Source of the DNA: Sneathiella sp. HT1-7
Lineage (GTDB): Bacteria > Pseudomonadota > Alphaproteobacteria > Sneathiellales > Sneathiellaceae
DNA: 64,000 bases
Assembly: GCF_020731145.1 (NCBI RefSeq)
Contig: NZ_JAJFZN010000003.1
Coordinates: 62,001-126,000, forward strand
Direction: 5' to 3'
Positions within the stretch are counted from its first letter, which is position 1. Each line of letters begins with the position of its first letter. The position numbers and the translations under genes were made by a program. Below the pieces are notes generated by a model. The model did not search any database and was not told where the DNA came from. It worked only from the letters and a program-made list of their open reading frames with translations. Below are positions 7,757 to 17,841 of the stretch, one piece after another.

Positions 7757-9700
7757 ATGAGCGCGGGAGAATTATTGCAGGAAGAAGACGAAGAGAACGC
7801 GTTGGATGCGATGCCCCGGCTCTATCGGCCATTGATGTGGGCACTATGCATGGCTCTCGTCTTTTTCCAGATATATACTGCCGGTTTCGGACAATTGCCG
7901 CCCTTGTCACAGCGCGCAGTTCATGCTGGGCTCGGCCTTGCTATTGTGTTCCTAGGTTTTGTCCGTTTTTACGGCAATATGGGTTCGCGGAAAAATCTCT
8001 GGCAGGCCAGCGATATGGTCTTTGCAGCTCTCTCCATAGTGGCAACCATTTACATCCTGACGCAGGAAACAAGGATAACAGAATCCTTTAATCTAGCAGT
8101 GATGCCGATAGACCTGATTTTGGGATCCATTCTGACGATTATTTTACTCGTTGCCGCCTGGCGAACGACTGGGCCGGCCCTTCCTATTCTCGCTATCATT
8201 ATGCTGCTGTATACGATGTTGGGCCAGCATATCCCCGGTACCTGGGGCCACCCGGGCTTTGATTTTCAGTATCTGATTGAGCATTTATATCTCGGCACGG
8301 AAGGGATATGGGGAACCGTCACGGGACTGTCTGCAAACCTTATTGCGATCTTCATCATTTTCGGAGCGTTCCTGATGGCCACGGGGGCGGCGCAAACCTT
8401 CATGGATATGGCTCTGCTGGCAGCCGGACGATTTCCGGGCGGAGCGGCGAAAGTTGCAACCGTATCCAGTGCTCTGTTTGGCATGTTAAATGGAGCGGCG
8501 GTCGCAAATGTTGCAAGTACAGGGGCCTTTACCATCCCTGCCATGAAACGGCTCGGCTATAAACCGAGTTTTGCTGGCGCGGTAGAGGCAACAGCCTCTT
8601 CCGGTGGCCAGATTACCCCACCGATCATGGGGGCTGGGGCCTTTGTCATGGCCGAGCTACTTTCTGTGCCTTATCTAGATATTGTTTATGCGGCGGCGAT
8701 TCCGGCCCTGTTGTTTTACGTCTGTGTCTGGATGTCAATCGATGTTGAGGCGCGCCGTGAAGACATGCGCTCGTTCGATGAAACAGAACTTCCTACCCGT
8801 GCGGAAGTGCTTGCCATAGGGCGTATCGGACCTTTGGTTGTCACTCTCGGGGTCTTGTTGACCAGCATGTTTTCGGGCAATACACCGACCCTTGCCGCCT
8901 TCTATGCAATTTGCACGAATGTCGGGCTTTATCTGTTGATAGGGCTATTCCATGGCAAGGACCTTAAGCAGAGAATTTTGAACCTACAAAAAGCGGTTAT
9001 TTCGGCCGCATTTGGGATTACCGGTATCCTCGCCCTGCTGGTTACGGCGCAGGTGGCCTTGTCACTCATCGGGTTGACCGGCTCCGGTATCAAGCTTTCG
9101 GAAATGATTGTCAGCATAGGCGGGGGGCAGCTGTTTGTCGGCGTCTTGCTGTCAATGATTGTCGCGCTGATCTTGGGGATGGGAATGCCCACTACCGCGG
9201 CCTATCTTTTGGCCGCCGCAGTCGCGGCACCAGCCCTTATCAGCCTGGACATTGATCCTCTGGTTGCCCATTTTGTTGTATTCTATTCTGCATTGCTTTC
9301 CGCCCTCACACCGCCTGTTTGCACTGCTGTCTTTACGGCGGCTGTTATCGCCAAGACGGACTGGTGGTCTGTCTCCTTGGTTTCTATTCGACTTGCGTTG
9401 ATGAAATACCTGATGCCGTTGTTCTTCGTCTTTCGCCCGGCGGTATTGTTAGAGGCGGGCACTCTCGAAATCCTGTGGTCAGTTGTCATGGGCTTTGTTG
9501 CGTCAATGCTCCTCGCTATTGGCGGTGGACGGTTCTATCGTCAGCGTATTTCACTCCCGATTGCCTTATTCCTTGGGATCACCGGGGCACTGGTCGCTGC
9601 GAATGAATGGTGGCTGGATGTTACCGCAATCGCCGTGCTTGCAATTGTGGTCGTCGGACAACGCCGGGCAGTTTGGCTTGGTGAAAAAGCGCAAACATAA
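7757..9700 (+). CDS. TRAP transporter fused permease, TAXI type
   Basis: This inner-membrane permease of about 647 residues fuses the small 4-helix and large 12-helix TRAP subunits, as is normal for TAXI systems. Visible family motifs are the FGMLNGAAVANVASTGAFTIPAMKRLG segment (split here into two motifs), ASSGGQITPPIMGAGAFVMAE and LGMGMPTTAAYLLAAA. The ATG at 7757 (MSAGELLQ) is chosen over a TTG at 7694, because AGGG/AAAGGA lies upstream and the TTG falls in a hairpin loop. The acidic N-terminal stretch EEDEENALD precedes the first helix. It works with the receptor encoded upstream. Confidence 0.9.
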   Translation: MSAGELLQEEDEENALDAMPRLYRPLMWALCMALVFFQIYTAGFGQLPPLSQRAVHAGLGLAIVFLGFVRFYGNMGSRKNLWQASDMVFAALSIVATIYILTQETRITESFNLAVMPIDLILGSILTIILLVAAWRTTGPALPILAIIMLLYTMLGQHIPGTWGHPGFDFQYLIEHLYLGTEGIWGTVTGLSANLIAIFIIFGAFLMATGAAQTFMDMALLAAGRFPGGAAKVATVSSALFGMLNGAAVANVASTGAFTIPAMKRLGYKPSFAGAVEATASSGGQITPPIMGAGAFVMAELLSVPYLDIVYAAAIPALLFYVCVWMSIDVEARREDMRSFDETELPTRAEVLAIGRIGPLVVTLGVLLTSMFSGNTPTLAAFYAICTNVGLYLLIGLFHGKDLKQRILNLQKAVISAAFGITGILALLVTAQVALSLIGLTGSGIKLSEMIVSIGGGQLFVGVLLSMIVALILGMGMPTTAAYLLAAAVAAPALISLDIDPLVAHFVVFYSALLSALTPPVCTAVFTAAVIAKTDWWSVSLVSIRLALMKYLMPLFFVFRPAVLLEAGTLEILWSVVMGFVASMLLAIGGGRFYRQRISLPIALFLGITGALVAANEWWLDVTAIAVLAIVVVGQRRAVWLGEKAQT

Positions 9701-9779
9701 TAACCTGTTGCCGACGATGCATCGTCTTAAACAAAGAAATAAGCTTTGAATAATAAAAATACGGATTAAAAAGAAAATC

Positions 9780-11135
9780 ATGCCTTCTGTAGATAAATTA
9801 CTGATCGCCAATCGCGGTGAAATTGCTTGCCGGATTATTCGTACCTGTAAGATTATGGGGATACCAAGCGTTGCCGTCTATTCGGAGGCGGACAAGGAAG
9901 CTCTGCATGTAAAAATGGCGGATGAGGCCTTTGAAATTGGTCCGCCGCCAGTAAACGAGAGCTATCTCGACATCGAGATGATTCTGAAAGTAATGCAGAA
10001 AAGCGGGGCAAATGCCGTACATCCGGGCTATGGGTTGCTTGCTGAGAACGCAGGTTTTGCGCGGGCGGTTCAAGATGCTGGACATATCTGGATTGGGCCT
10101 GATCCGGCGACTATCGATGCGATGGGTGACAAGGAACGTGCGCGCGAACTCGCGATGAGTCTGGATGTGCCGGTGCTACCCGGGAGTGGCCGTTTTCGTC
10201 CCGGAGATGACGGTGATCCCACCAAGATCGCAGAGACGATCGGCTACCCGTTGCTGGTCAAGGCAGCCGCAGGTGGCGGGGGAATTGGCATGCGGGCGGT
10301 CAATGCGGCCGAGAAACTCACATCGCAGATTGAGACTACACAGAAGCTGGCAGAACGTATTTTTGGCGATCCATCCATTTTTCTGGAAAGATATGTTCCC
10401 AATGCACGGCATGTGGAAATCCAGATTTTCGGCTTTGGCAACGGTGAAGGCATTCACCTGTTTGACAGGGACTGCACAATCCAGCGGCGCTTCCAGAAAA
10501 TTATCGAAGAAGCCCCGGCACCCGCTCTTTCAAACGGCATACGGGAGCGTATGCGCGCGGCCGCACTAACGCTTGTTCGGCATCAAGCCTACCTCGGGGC
10601 CGGTACGGTAGAATTTATTTATGACTGCGACCGGAATGACTTCTATTTCCTCGAAATGAATACCCGCATTCAAGTGGAACATGCGGTGACAGAAATGGTG
10701 ACCGGTATTGATCTCGTTCGTTGTCAGATTGAGGCTGCGGTTGGGGAGTATGTGTCAGCAAACCAGAACGACATTTCATTGACCGGTCATGCGCTCGAGT
10801 GCCGGATATATGCGGAGCGGCCGGAGAAGAAATTCATGCCATCCCCCGGAACGCTCGCCACGCTTACATTTCCAGAGGAGACAGCAGACTTGCGTATCGA
10901 CACAGGGGTGGTTGAAGGCGATACCATCACGCCCTATTACGATCCGATGATCGCGAAAATTATTACTTCGGGCGTAGATAGGAAGGCCGCCATTGCACGA
11001 ATGCGAGAGGCCCTGTCCAAAACAAGGATAGAAGGGCTAGGGAACAATATTGCGTTTCTATTGGACGTTCTGTCAGACCCTGATTTTGCTGAAGTTAACA
11101 TCACCACGAATTATATTGAAAAGCTCTCCAAATAG
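9780..11135 (+). CDS. Biotin carboxylase subunit
   Basis: This ATP-grasp enzyme of 451 residues carboxylates the biotin carrier using ATP and bicarbonate. It opens with the usual KLLIANRGEIACRIIRT. It carries the glycine-rich AAAGGGGIGMR loop, the HVEIQ strand, and the FLEMNTRIQVEHAVTEM catalytic segment. Length matches AccC, so no carrier domain is attached, consistent with the separate biotin protein upstream. It is split from the carboxyltransferases by the TRAP genes. The 79-bp gap before it holds a perfect 14-bp palindrome at 9713-9726, and the RBS is weak and A-rich, so its level may be set separately. Confidence 0.93.
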   Translation: MPSVDKLLIANRGEIACRIIRTCKIMGIPSVAVYSEADKEALHVKMADEAFEIGPPPVNESYLDIEMILKVMQKSGANAVHPGYGLLAENAGFARAVQDAGHIWIGPDPATIDAMGDKERARELAMSLDVPVLPGSGRFRPGDDGDPTKIAETIGYPLLVKAAAGGGGIGMRAVNAAEKLTSQIETTQKLAERIFGDPSIFLERYVPNARHVEIQIFGFGNGEGIHLFDRDCTIQRRFQKIIEEAPAPALSNGIRERMRAAALTLVRHQAYLGAGTVEFIYDCDRNDFYFLEMNTRIQVEHAVTEMVTGIDLVRCQIEAAVGEYVSANQNDISLTGHALECRIYAERPEKKFMPSPGTLATLTFPEETADLRIDTGVVEGDTITPYYDPMIAKIITSGVDRKAAIARMREALSKTRIEGLGNNIAFLLDVLSDPDFAEVNITTNYIEKLSK

Positions 11136-11384
11136 GAGATGCCCTTGCCGTAATCGCTATTCTTGAGACAGCATCAAGATCTAATAGCCTTTGATCTTAT
11201 CAGACGGCTTATAATGGAAACTTGCGCCTGCCGGTTCGCCCAAAAGCGCGAGATTGTGAAGTTGAGGTCCTTATTGCTTTGGGTGCATTTTAAGAGTTAG
11301 GGTGCAGAAAGCGTTATTAGAGAAATGCACTTTGTGACGTATTTAGAAATGTGGCCCGACTCCCATTAATGGCGAAATGAGTGA

Positions 11385-14153
11385 ATGATGACAACAAAAG
11401 CCGATGAGCATGTGTCAGAAAAAGATGCACCGTTGCGAGAAGACATTCGGCTGTTGGGGCGGTTGCTCGGGGAATCAATTCTTGAACAAGAAGGCGAGAC
11501 GATCTTCGGCTTGGTTGAGGCCATTCGGCGATCTTCCATCCAGTTCCAGCGTGGTAATTCGGTTGAGGACAGGGAGGAACTTGAAGGGATTCTCAATAAA
11601 CTGTCGATAGAACAAGCAGTTTTGGTTCTCCGGGCGTATAGCTATTTTCTGCAGCTTGCCAATATCGCGGAAGATCAGCATCATATCAGGCGCAACCGTT
11701 TCCACGATATTACAGGCTCTCTGCCACGGCCCGGAACCATGGCTAATGCGCTGGCGAAAGTTAAGAATGAGAATGTTACAGCCGAGCAACTTGATCACTT
11801 CTTTAAAACTGCGATAGTCAGCCCGGTCTTGACGGCACATCCGTCAGAAGTGAGACGCAAGAGCACAATGCGACGGGAAATGGCGATTGCAGATTTGCTG
11901 GAAAAGCGGGAGCGTGTCGATTGGACCAAGAAGGAAATTGACGCCCTGGACAAAGCACTCCGCCGTGAGGTTCTGACGATCTGGCAAACAGATATCCTGC
12001 GGCGGACAAAATTGCAGATTTCTGACGAAATACAAAATGGCCTTTCTTATTACGACCAAACGTTCTTTGCTGAACTTCCGAGATTCTATGCCGATCTGGA
12101 AGATGAGCTTGCGCGACAGGGGCTTGGATCGGAGAATGTCTCAATTCCATCATTTTTGCGAATGGGGAGTTGGGTTGGCGGCGATCGGGACGGAAACCCG
12201 TTCGTAACAGCGGAAGTGCTGCGTCAGACGCTTCAGCGGCAGAATGCCCATGCTCTCAATTTTTATCTTGAGGAAACACATCAATTAGGGAGCGAACTGT
12301 CGATTTCGACAAATATCGTTGAAATGTCACCAGAGTTGCTGGCGCTGGCCGACAAATCGCCTGATCATTCGCCCCATCGACAGGGGGAGCCGTATCGGCG
12401 GGCAATATCGGGAATTTATGCGCGACTTGTTGCAACCTTGACGGCGTTTGGATCGCCTGCCCCCGCACGTGCGCCATTAGGCCCGGCACCGGCCTATTTA
12501 AATGCAGAGGAGTATCTGACGGATCTTGATATCATTCATGCCTCCCTGATGGCGCATGAGTCACAATTAATCGCCGATGGCAGACTCAAGCAGCTCCGGC
12601 GGGCCGTTCGCTGTTTCGGGTTCCATCTGGCAACGCTTGATTTGCGACAAAACTCAGATGTGCATGCCCGTTCCGTTGCCGAGCTGCTAAATGCGGTTGA
12701 TCCGGATATCCATTATGGAGAATTGACGGAGTCGGAGCGGGTAGCGCTTCTTATCGCTGAGCTGCGTTCAGGACGACCTTTGCTACGGCCTTTTTGGACT
12801 TATTCGGAGGAAACCGCTTCAGAGATTGAAATTCTGGAGGAGGTTGCCGCGTCGCAAAAGCAATATGGCGATGAAGCTATTATGACCGCCATTATTTCAA
12901 ATACGCAAAGTGTCTCCGATTTACTGGAACTGGCAACGCTCTTAAAGCAGGTCGGACTTGTCTCTCCCGAAGGGAGGAGCAAGATCAATATTGTTCCCTT
13001 GTTCGAGACAATTGAAGATTTGCGCAATTGCATAGGAATTATGGATGAGTTGCTCTCCATTCCGGAATACAGGAAGCTGCTAGATGCGCGCGGCGGTGTT
13101 CAGGAAGTGATGCTGGGCTATTCCGATAGCAACAAGGATGGTGGCTTTGTGACGTCGGGTTGGGAACTCTATAAAGCGGAAACGGCTCTCATTGAGCTCT
13201 TTAGCCGCCACAGCGTTGGGCTGCGTTTGTTTCATGGCCGGGGGGGGACAGTTGGGCGCGGTGGTGGGCCGAGCTATGAGGCCATTCTCGCGCAGCCAAA
13301 GGGCGCGGTACAGGGGCAGATCAGGATTACAGAGCAGGGGGAGACAATTTCCTTCAAATACTCAAAACCGGAACTTGGCCGCCGGAATCTCGAAAGCCTA
13401 GCGGCGGCAACATTTGAGGCCTCGCTCCTAGGGGAAGATCAGAAATCCGTTCCCGCCCATTATATTGATACGATGGATGAATTGTCTGAGGAAGCCTTTA
13501 AGGCCTATCGAAATCTGGTTTATGAAACGGAGGGTTTTGAAGATTACTTCTGGGCGTCGACAGTTATTAATGAAATTTCGACCCTGAATATTGGCTCACG
13601 TCCGGCGTCACGAAAAAAGACCCGTCGGGTGGAGGACTTGCGCGCAATTCCCTGGGTGTTTAGCTGGGCGCAATGCCGATTGATGCTTCCCGGCTGGTAC
13701 GGGTTCGGAACGTCCGTGAAGCTATGGCTTGAGAAAAACCCTGAGACGGGTCTATCTACTCTGAGGGATATGTATGCAAACTGGCCATTTTTCCAAACTC
13801 AACTATCGAACATGGATATGGTATTGGCGAAAAGCGACATAGCGATTGCCTCAAGATACGCTAGCCTTGTTCCGGATGTCGAGCTAAGAGAGGCCATTTT
13901 TGGCCGAATCCGCGGCGAATGGCAGAGTTCAATTGATGCACTACTCAGCATTGCGGATCACAATCAGCTATTGCAGGAGAACCCGCTGCTCGATCGATCA
14001 ATTCATAACCGATACGCCTATCTTGATCCGCTAAACCATATTCAGGTAGAGCTTTTAAAGCAAAGCCGAAACAGTGCTGATAATCCCAGACTGTTGCGCG
14101 GGATCCATATTGCAATCAATGGCATCGCCGCGGGTTTACGCAACAGTGGGTAA
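11385..14153 (+). CDS. ppc: Phosphoenolpyruvate carboxylase
   Basis: This cytoplasmic anaplerotic enzyme of 922 residues makes oxaloacetate from PEP and bicarbonate. Expected motifs are in order: [11 protein letters not shown] with the catalytic His, [37 protein letters not shown], and a C-terminal [11 protein letters not shown] that carries the allosteric-type tail. Length is normal. It is separated from the carboxylase cluster by 249 bp, so it probably has its own promoter. That gap has a -10-like TATAAT at 11210-11215 without a good -35, and an 8-bp inverted repeat (11283-11290 with 11323-11330). Start codons at 11385 and 11388 are adjacent. Confidence 0.95.
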   Translation: MMTTKADEHVSEKDAPLREDIRLLGRLLGESILEQEGETIFGLVEAIRRSSIQFQRGNSVEDREELEGILNKLSIEQAVLVLRAYSYFLQLANIAEDQHHIRRNRFHDITGSLPRPGTMANALAKVKNENVTAEQLDHFFKTAIVSPVLTAHPSEVRRKSTMRREMAIADLLEKRERVDWTKKEIDALDKALRREVLTIWQTDILRRTKLQISDEIQNGLSYYDQTFFAELPRFYADLEDELARQGLGSENVSIPSFLRMGSWVGGDRDGNPFVTAEVLRQTLQRQNAHALNFYLEETHQLGSELSISTNIVEMSPELLALADKSPDHSPHRQGEPYRRAISGIYARLVATLTAFGSPAPARAPLGPAPAYLNAEEYLTDLDIIHASLMAHESQLIADGRLKQLRRAVRCFGFHLATLDLRQNSDVHARSVAELLNAVDPDIHYGELTESERVALLIAELRSGRPLLRPFWTYSEETASEIEILEEVAASQKQYGDEAIMTAIISNTQSVSDLLELATLLKQVGLVSPEGRSKINIVPLFETIEDLRNCIGIMDELLSIPEYRKLLDARGGVQEVMLGYSDSNKDGGFVTSGWELYKAETALIELFSRHSVGLRLFHGRGGTVGRGGGPSYEAILAQPKGAVQGQIRITEQGETISFKYSKPELGRRNLESLAAATFEASLLGEDQKSVPAHYIDTMDELSEEAFKAYRNLVYETEGFEDYFWASTVINEISTLNIGSRPASRKKTRRVEDLRAIPWVFSWAQCRLMLPGWYGFGTSVKLWLEKNPETGLSTLRDMYANWPFFQTQLSNMDMVLAKSDIAIASRYASLVPDVELREAIFGRIRGEWQSSIDALLSIADHNQLLQENPLLDRSIHNRYAYLDPLNHIQVELLKQSRNSADNPRLLRGIHIAINGIAAGLRNSG

Positions 14154-14285
14154 TGTGAAATCAAAAATTTGATGCGTGGCGGGGAGCTACTCACTTTCAG
14201 TGATTTGAGGTCTCTGGAAGAAGATGGATATTTTCACCTCCAGCCTGACCTTGCAATGCACTCTGGGCTCGACACCGTTCTCTAG

Positions 14286-14729
14286 CTATTGCACCGGTGT
14301 TGTTTCATCGATGATTTCGTTGAGTAAATCTTTAAGCTCCTGCAGCTTCTTCGTTCCGATATTCGATGAAAATTTCTTGTTGAACTCGACGGCATGCGCG
14401 TTCAGCTTCTGATGCAGTTCAAGGCCGGAATTGGTAATAAATACAATGACTTTTCGTTGATCGTTTGGATCGAGCGTCCGATGAGCGAGGCCATTGGCAA
14501 CCATCTTATCCAGCATTTTTGTCAGGGCCGGATGGTTCATCAGAACAATTTCTGCCAGGTCGCCCATGGATCGGCCTTTCTCATCGCTCAGCACATCAAG
14601 GATGCGCCAGTTCTCCACCTGCATGCCTTCAAGCCGGAGCTGCTTTTCCAGCATTTGGTGAACATTGCGGTGGGCCTGAGCAAGGACATAGGCCAGATTG
14701 TCGGTAATTTTTTCCTTACGATTACTCAT
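14286..14729 (-). CDS. MarR-family transcriptional regulator
   Basis: A winged-helix regulator of 147 residues. The core AQAHRNVHQMLEKQLRLEG, the recognition region MNHPALTKMLDKMVANGLAHR and the wing DPNDQRKVIVFITNSG are typical. The ATG at 14729 is chosen; an upstream TTG at 14756 adds a basic leader and lacks support. It is divergent from an AmiC-like gene. A 13-bp motif occurs once at that promoter and twice before the SPFH-ABC operon, which suggests it controls the whole amide island. The ligand is likely an amide, acid or CoA ester from that pathway. Confidence 0.87.
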   Translation of the reverse strand: MSNRKEKITDNLAYVLAQAHRNVHQMLEKQLRLEGMQVENWRILDVLSDEKGRSMGDLAEIVLMNHPALTKMLDKMVANGLAHRTLDPNDQRKVIVFITNSGLELHQKLNAHAVEFNKKFSSNIGTKKLQELKDLLNEIIDETTPVQ

Positions 14730-14766
14730 CTTCAAAAAGCGCCTTTTTGCGAACAATTGCAGGTGA

Positions 14767-14807
14767 TTTACAATATTAATGATAGCCTGTATACTTGAAA
14801 TGGAAAA
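14767..14807 (+). promoter_or_regulatory. Promoter and candidate MarR box upstream of the AmiC-like gene
   Basis: A -35 TTTACA (14767-14772), a 17-bp spacer and a -10 TATACT (14790-14795) form a good sigma-70-type promoter. The motif TTGAAATGGAAAA (14795-14807) begins on the last base of the -10 and covers the expected start site. It recurs at 16115 and 16136. Binding here would block transcription. Confidence 0.6.
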
Positions 14808-14854
14808 TTATTTTCTTCAATGATGTTTCGTATTTCTGTGGGGGCAGGATCGAA

Positions 14855-15997
14855 ATGCATGGTGACATGGACCTGAGCCGTCGATTTGTAATGGGGCAAG
14901 CAATATTCGATCAGAATATTACAGCCTTTGAGAGATTTCGCCTGACGGATTGCAATAACTGTTTTCGCATTGGCCTGCTTGTGCCGATGTGCGGCGCAGC
15001 GGGTTTATGGGGCCCTTCCTGTATTGCGAGTGCGCAGATCGCTCTTTCTGAATTGAACGCCGCAAATGGCATTATGGGTAAGCAGGTGGAGTTTGTCCTG
15101 ATAGATTCTGCCATTGAATCGGAAGACATCCTGTACCACACCATTCATGAAATGATCGAGCGTCAGGAGATTGACGCGATTGTCGGCATGCAAATCAGCG
15201 CCGTCCGGCAACAGCTTGCCAAGGTTGTTCGGGGAAGGGTGCCACATGTTTACACGCCTCTTTATGAAGGCGGAGAGAATAGCCCTGGGGTCTATGCCAT
15301 CGGGGAAACGCCAAGTGACCAACTGCTTCCCGCTATACAGGCGATCAGCAGTCTTCATAAAGTCAAGAATTGGGCGCTGATTGGGAGTGACTATGTCTGG
15401 CCCCGGGCGTCAAATTTTCTCGCCAAGCAAAGTATTCGCGCCTTGGGAGGCAATGTCGCTATTGAAGACTATGTGCCGTTCGGTGTCGATCATACGGAGA
15501 GGTTGCTCTATCAGCTTGAAGAGAAAGGCGTTGACGCGGTACTGATATCTTTCGTCGGGCAGGACTCGATTGACTTCAACCGTGCCTTTGGTGCCTTCGG
15601 ACTGGATCAGAAGATTGTCAGGTTGTCTTGTGCCATCGAGGAGAATTGCCTTCTGGCGATTGGCGATGAAAATTCCAAGAAGCTCTATTCATCCTCATCC
15701 TATTTTTCTGTCTTAGATACACCGTCGAATAATAGCTTTAAGGAAAGATATCACAGCTTTCATGGGGAGCGCGCGCCCGCGCTGAATTCGATCGGGCAAT
15801 CCTTATATGAAGGTGTTCAGTTTCTCGCTGAACTGACGAGAATGCAGTCGGCGGGTCAAGACTATGTGCATACACGTTCGCCCATTAAGTATCGGTCCGC
15901 AAGAGACGCATGTTATATCAATAATAAACGTAAGACCTTGCCGATGTATCTCGCCCGTGCGGACGGTTACAAATTCTCGATAGTTGAGAAACTCTGA
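14855..15997 (+). CDS. AmiC-like cytoplasmic substrate-sensing binding protein
   Basis: This protein of about 380 residues has the Leu/Ile/Val-binding fold of AmiC, the amide sensor of Pseudomonas, rather than of an exported receptor. It starts without a signal peptide and enters the fold at FRIGLLVPMCGAAGLWGP. It has the AmiC-like VYTPLYEGGENSPGVY and ALIGSDYVWPRASN segments. The ATG at 14855 is preferred because AGGA lies 5 nt upstream. AmiC normally holds the antiterminator AmiR, but no ANTAR-type protein is in the window. Its partner may be the divergent MarR or something encoded elsewhere. It probably reads the intracellular level of the imported amide. Confidence 0.8.
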   Translation: MHGDMDLSRRFVMGQAIFDQNITAFERFRLTDCNNCFRIGLLVPMCGAAGLWGPSCIASAQIALSELNAANGIMGKQVEFVLIDSAIESEDILYHTIHEMIERQEIDAIVGMQISAVRQQLAKVVRGRVPHVYTPLYEGGENSPGVYAIGETPSDQLLPAIQAISSLHKVKNWALIGSDYVWPRASNFLAKQSIRALGGNVAIEDYVPFGVDHTERLLYQLEEKGVDAVLISFVGQDSIDFNRAFGAFGLDQKIVRLSCAIEENCLLAIGDENSKKLYSSSSYFSVLDTPSNNSFKERYHSFHGERAPALNSIGQSLYEGVQFLAELTRMQSAGQDYVHTRSPIKYRSARDACYINNKRKTLPMYLARADGYKFSIVEKL

Positions 15998-16114
15998 TAC
16001 GCAAAGTCGATATTAGGCACTCATCTGCCCGGTAAGCATTTTCGCGCTAACATAATTTATATTTTAATTTCAATAGCTTGCTTCTTCTAAAAGTATATAG
16101 ATCAAAAATTTTAC

Positions 16115-16148
16115 TTGAAATGGAAAACAATTTATTTGAATTGGAAAA
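16115..16148. promoter_or_regulatory. Two direct-repeat MarR-type boxes before the SPFH-ABC-amidase operon
   Basis: TTGAAATGGAAAA (16115-16127) and TTGAATTGGAAAA (16136-16148) are repeated exactly 21 bp apart, so they lie on the same face of the helix. They match the box at 14795. The gap 15998-16215 is otherwise AT-rich with no gene. No clear -10/-35 pair could be fixed. Confidence 0.55.
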
Positions 16149-16215
16149 TAAAATAGGCTAGGAGTCTCCTCATAATCTGGCATGTCAGCAGTTTGCTCAG
16201 CCAAGGGAGATTTGA

Positions 16216-17826
16216 ATGATTTGGTTCGCAGCCGTTATTTGCGCTCTTGTTGTATTGCTCATCGCAATTCTGTTCCTCCGCGCCTTCTATCTAAAGTCAA
16301 CAAGGGAAATGTCTCTCGTCCGTACAGGGTTCGGCGGCCAAAGGGTCGTGATTGACGGGGGGTGCCTGTCACTTCCCATCCTGCATCAGTCGCAAAAAGT
16401 CATGATGTCAGCTATCCCGCTTAAGGTTTCCCGGCAGGGCGCGCAGTCCTTTATCAGCAAGGATCATTTACGCGTCGATATTGAAATGAACTTCGAAGTC
16501 CGGGTCACACCGGACGAGCAAGGCGTCGCGACGGCAGCACAGGCGCTGGGGCCGCGGATTGCCCGAAGCGGGGATGCGCTTCACGAGGTTCTGGGAAGTA
16601 AGATTATCGATACCATTCAGGCAGCCTGCGCTTCCTTGACTCTGGAGGATATCCATAGCGACCGGAAATCCTTCACGGATCAGATCGCGGCTTCTGTTTC
16701 AACTTTTGTTGAGAGCCTCGGGCTTCGCCTGGAATCCTCCTCGTTACTTCATCTTGATCAGGCGGCTTTCGGCTCTCTTGATGAGAATAACGTGTTCAAT
16801 GCGATTGGGATGCGAAAAGTGACCGAGTTGGTATCTATGAACAAGAAGGAGCGGATCAAGATTGAGACTGAAGCTGATATTGCAGTGCGCGAAAGCCGTC
16901 TCGCCCAGTCTCAGCGGCGCTTTGATATTGAACGGGCCGAGCGGGAAGCAGAAATGGCGCAGCAAGCCTATTTAACACGTTTGGAGGCGGAAACTGAGTC
17001 TGAATCAGTGCGTGCCCGGGTCAAGTCTTCCTTGATGGCGGAAGAAGTGACGTTATCGAAGGAACGGGATATCAAGGCCTTCAAAATTGATCATGACGAG
17101 GCCCTGCGCCGGAAAGAGATGGAAGCGATCCGCGAACTAGAAGGCGTCAAGATCGATCATTCCATCTTTATATCTAACCGGCGGGCAGAAGAAGCAAAGG
17201 CAAAAGCCGCGGAAGAAGCTTCGCGAGCACAGGTAATTTTGGCGGCTGAAGCTGTGCAGACCGAGAAAGAGCAGGCGGCCGCTGAGCGCGAGCGGAAAAT
17301 CGCGATGCTGCGGTTGAACAAGGAACTTTCGGTCGCCCAGGAATCCGCAAAAAGCAAAGTCGAAACCGAGACCTTGCTTGCGCAATCCGAAGCGCGAACG
17401 GTCGAAGTTCGGGCAAAAGCAGAAAAAACCCGTATGGAGGCTGAAGCGACAGGCATGGCCGCGCGGATCGCCGCAGAGAATGGTATCAGCGACAGCATTA
17501 TTTCTATGCGCCTTGAGGAGCGCAAACTCGACCGGATGCCGGAAATTCTTGGCCAGATGATGAAGCCGGTGGAGAAAATCGACAGTATCCGCATTAACCA
17601 GATTGGTGGCTTGGGCGGTTCATCAGGTGCGGGGGCGGGGGCTGGTGGTGGCGTTGACGGTGCCTTCGGCGCGGCCATGGATCAGATTCTCGGGATGGCA
17701 GTCCGTCTCCCTGCAATGAAGCAGATGGGCGAAGAAATCGGCGTTGATTTCGACCCGAATATAGCCGGTCGGACGGCTGACTATGCCAACCGAATTAAGA
17801 CAAGTGACAAATCGAAAAAAGATTAA
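16216..17826 (+). CDS. SPFH/flotillin-like (YqiK-type) membrane protein
   Basis: This protein of 536 residues has an N-terminal membrane helix (about residues 2-25) and an SPFH domain (about 30-200, with VRTGFGGQRVVIDGG and KDHLRVDIEMNFEVRV). A long charged Ala/Glu/Arg coiled coil follows (about 225-420), then a Gly-rich stretch near 470-485 and a Lys-rich end. Flotillins form ring or cage assemblies that organise membrane microdomains. It begins the operon of an amide-type ABC importer, 15 bp before the binding protein, which is an unusual place for this family. It may scaffold or turn over the transporter. RBS AAGGGAG is good. Confidence 0.85.
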   Translation: MIWFAAVICALVVLLIAILFLRAFYLKSTREMSLVRTGFGGQRVVIDGGCLSLPILHQSQKVMMSAIPLKVSRQGAQSFISKDHLRVDIEMNFEVRVTPDEQGVATAAQALGPRIARSGDALHEVLGSKIIDTIQAACASLTLEDIHSDRKSFTDQIAASVSTFVESLGLRLESSSLLHLDQAAFGSLDENNVFNAIGMRKVTELVSMNKKERIKIETEADIAVRESRLAQSQRRFDIERAEREAEMAQQAYLTRLEAETESESVRARVKSSLMAEEVTLSKERDIKAFKIDHDEALRRKEMEAIRELEGVKIDHSIFISNRRAEEAKAKAAEEASRAQVILAAEAVQTEKEQAAAERERKIAMLRLNKELSVAQESAKSKVETETLLAQSEARTVEVRAKAEKTRMEAEATGMAARIAAENGISDSIISMRLEERKLDRMPEILGQMMKPVEKIDSIRINQIGGLGGSSGAGAGAGGGVDGAFGAAMDQILGMAVRLPAMKQMGEEIGVDFDPNIAGRTADYANRIKTSDKSKKD

Positions 17827-17841
17827 CCTGGAGGTTTTATT

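Noticed and set aside
9713-9726. Intrinsic terminator after the TRAP permease
   Set aside because: The 14-bp palindrome GACGATGCATCGTC has no loop or T run and is not a good terminator.
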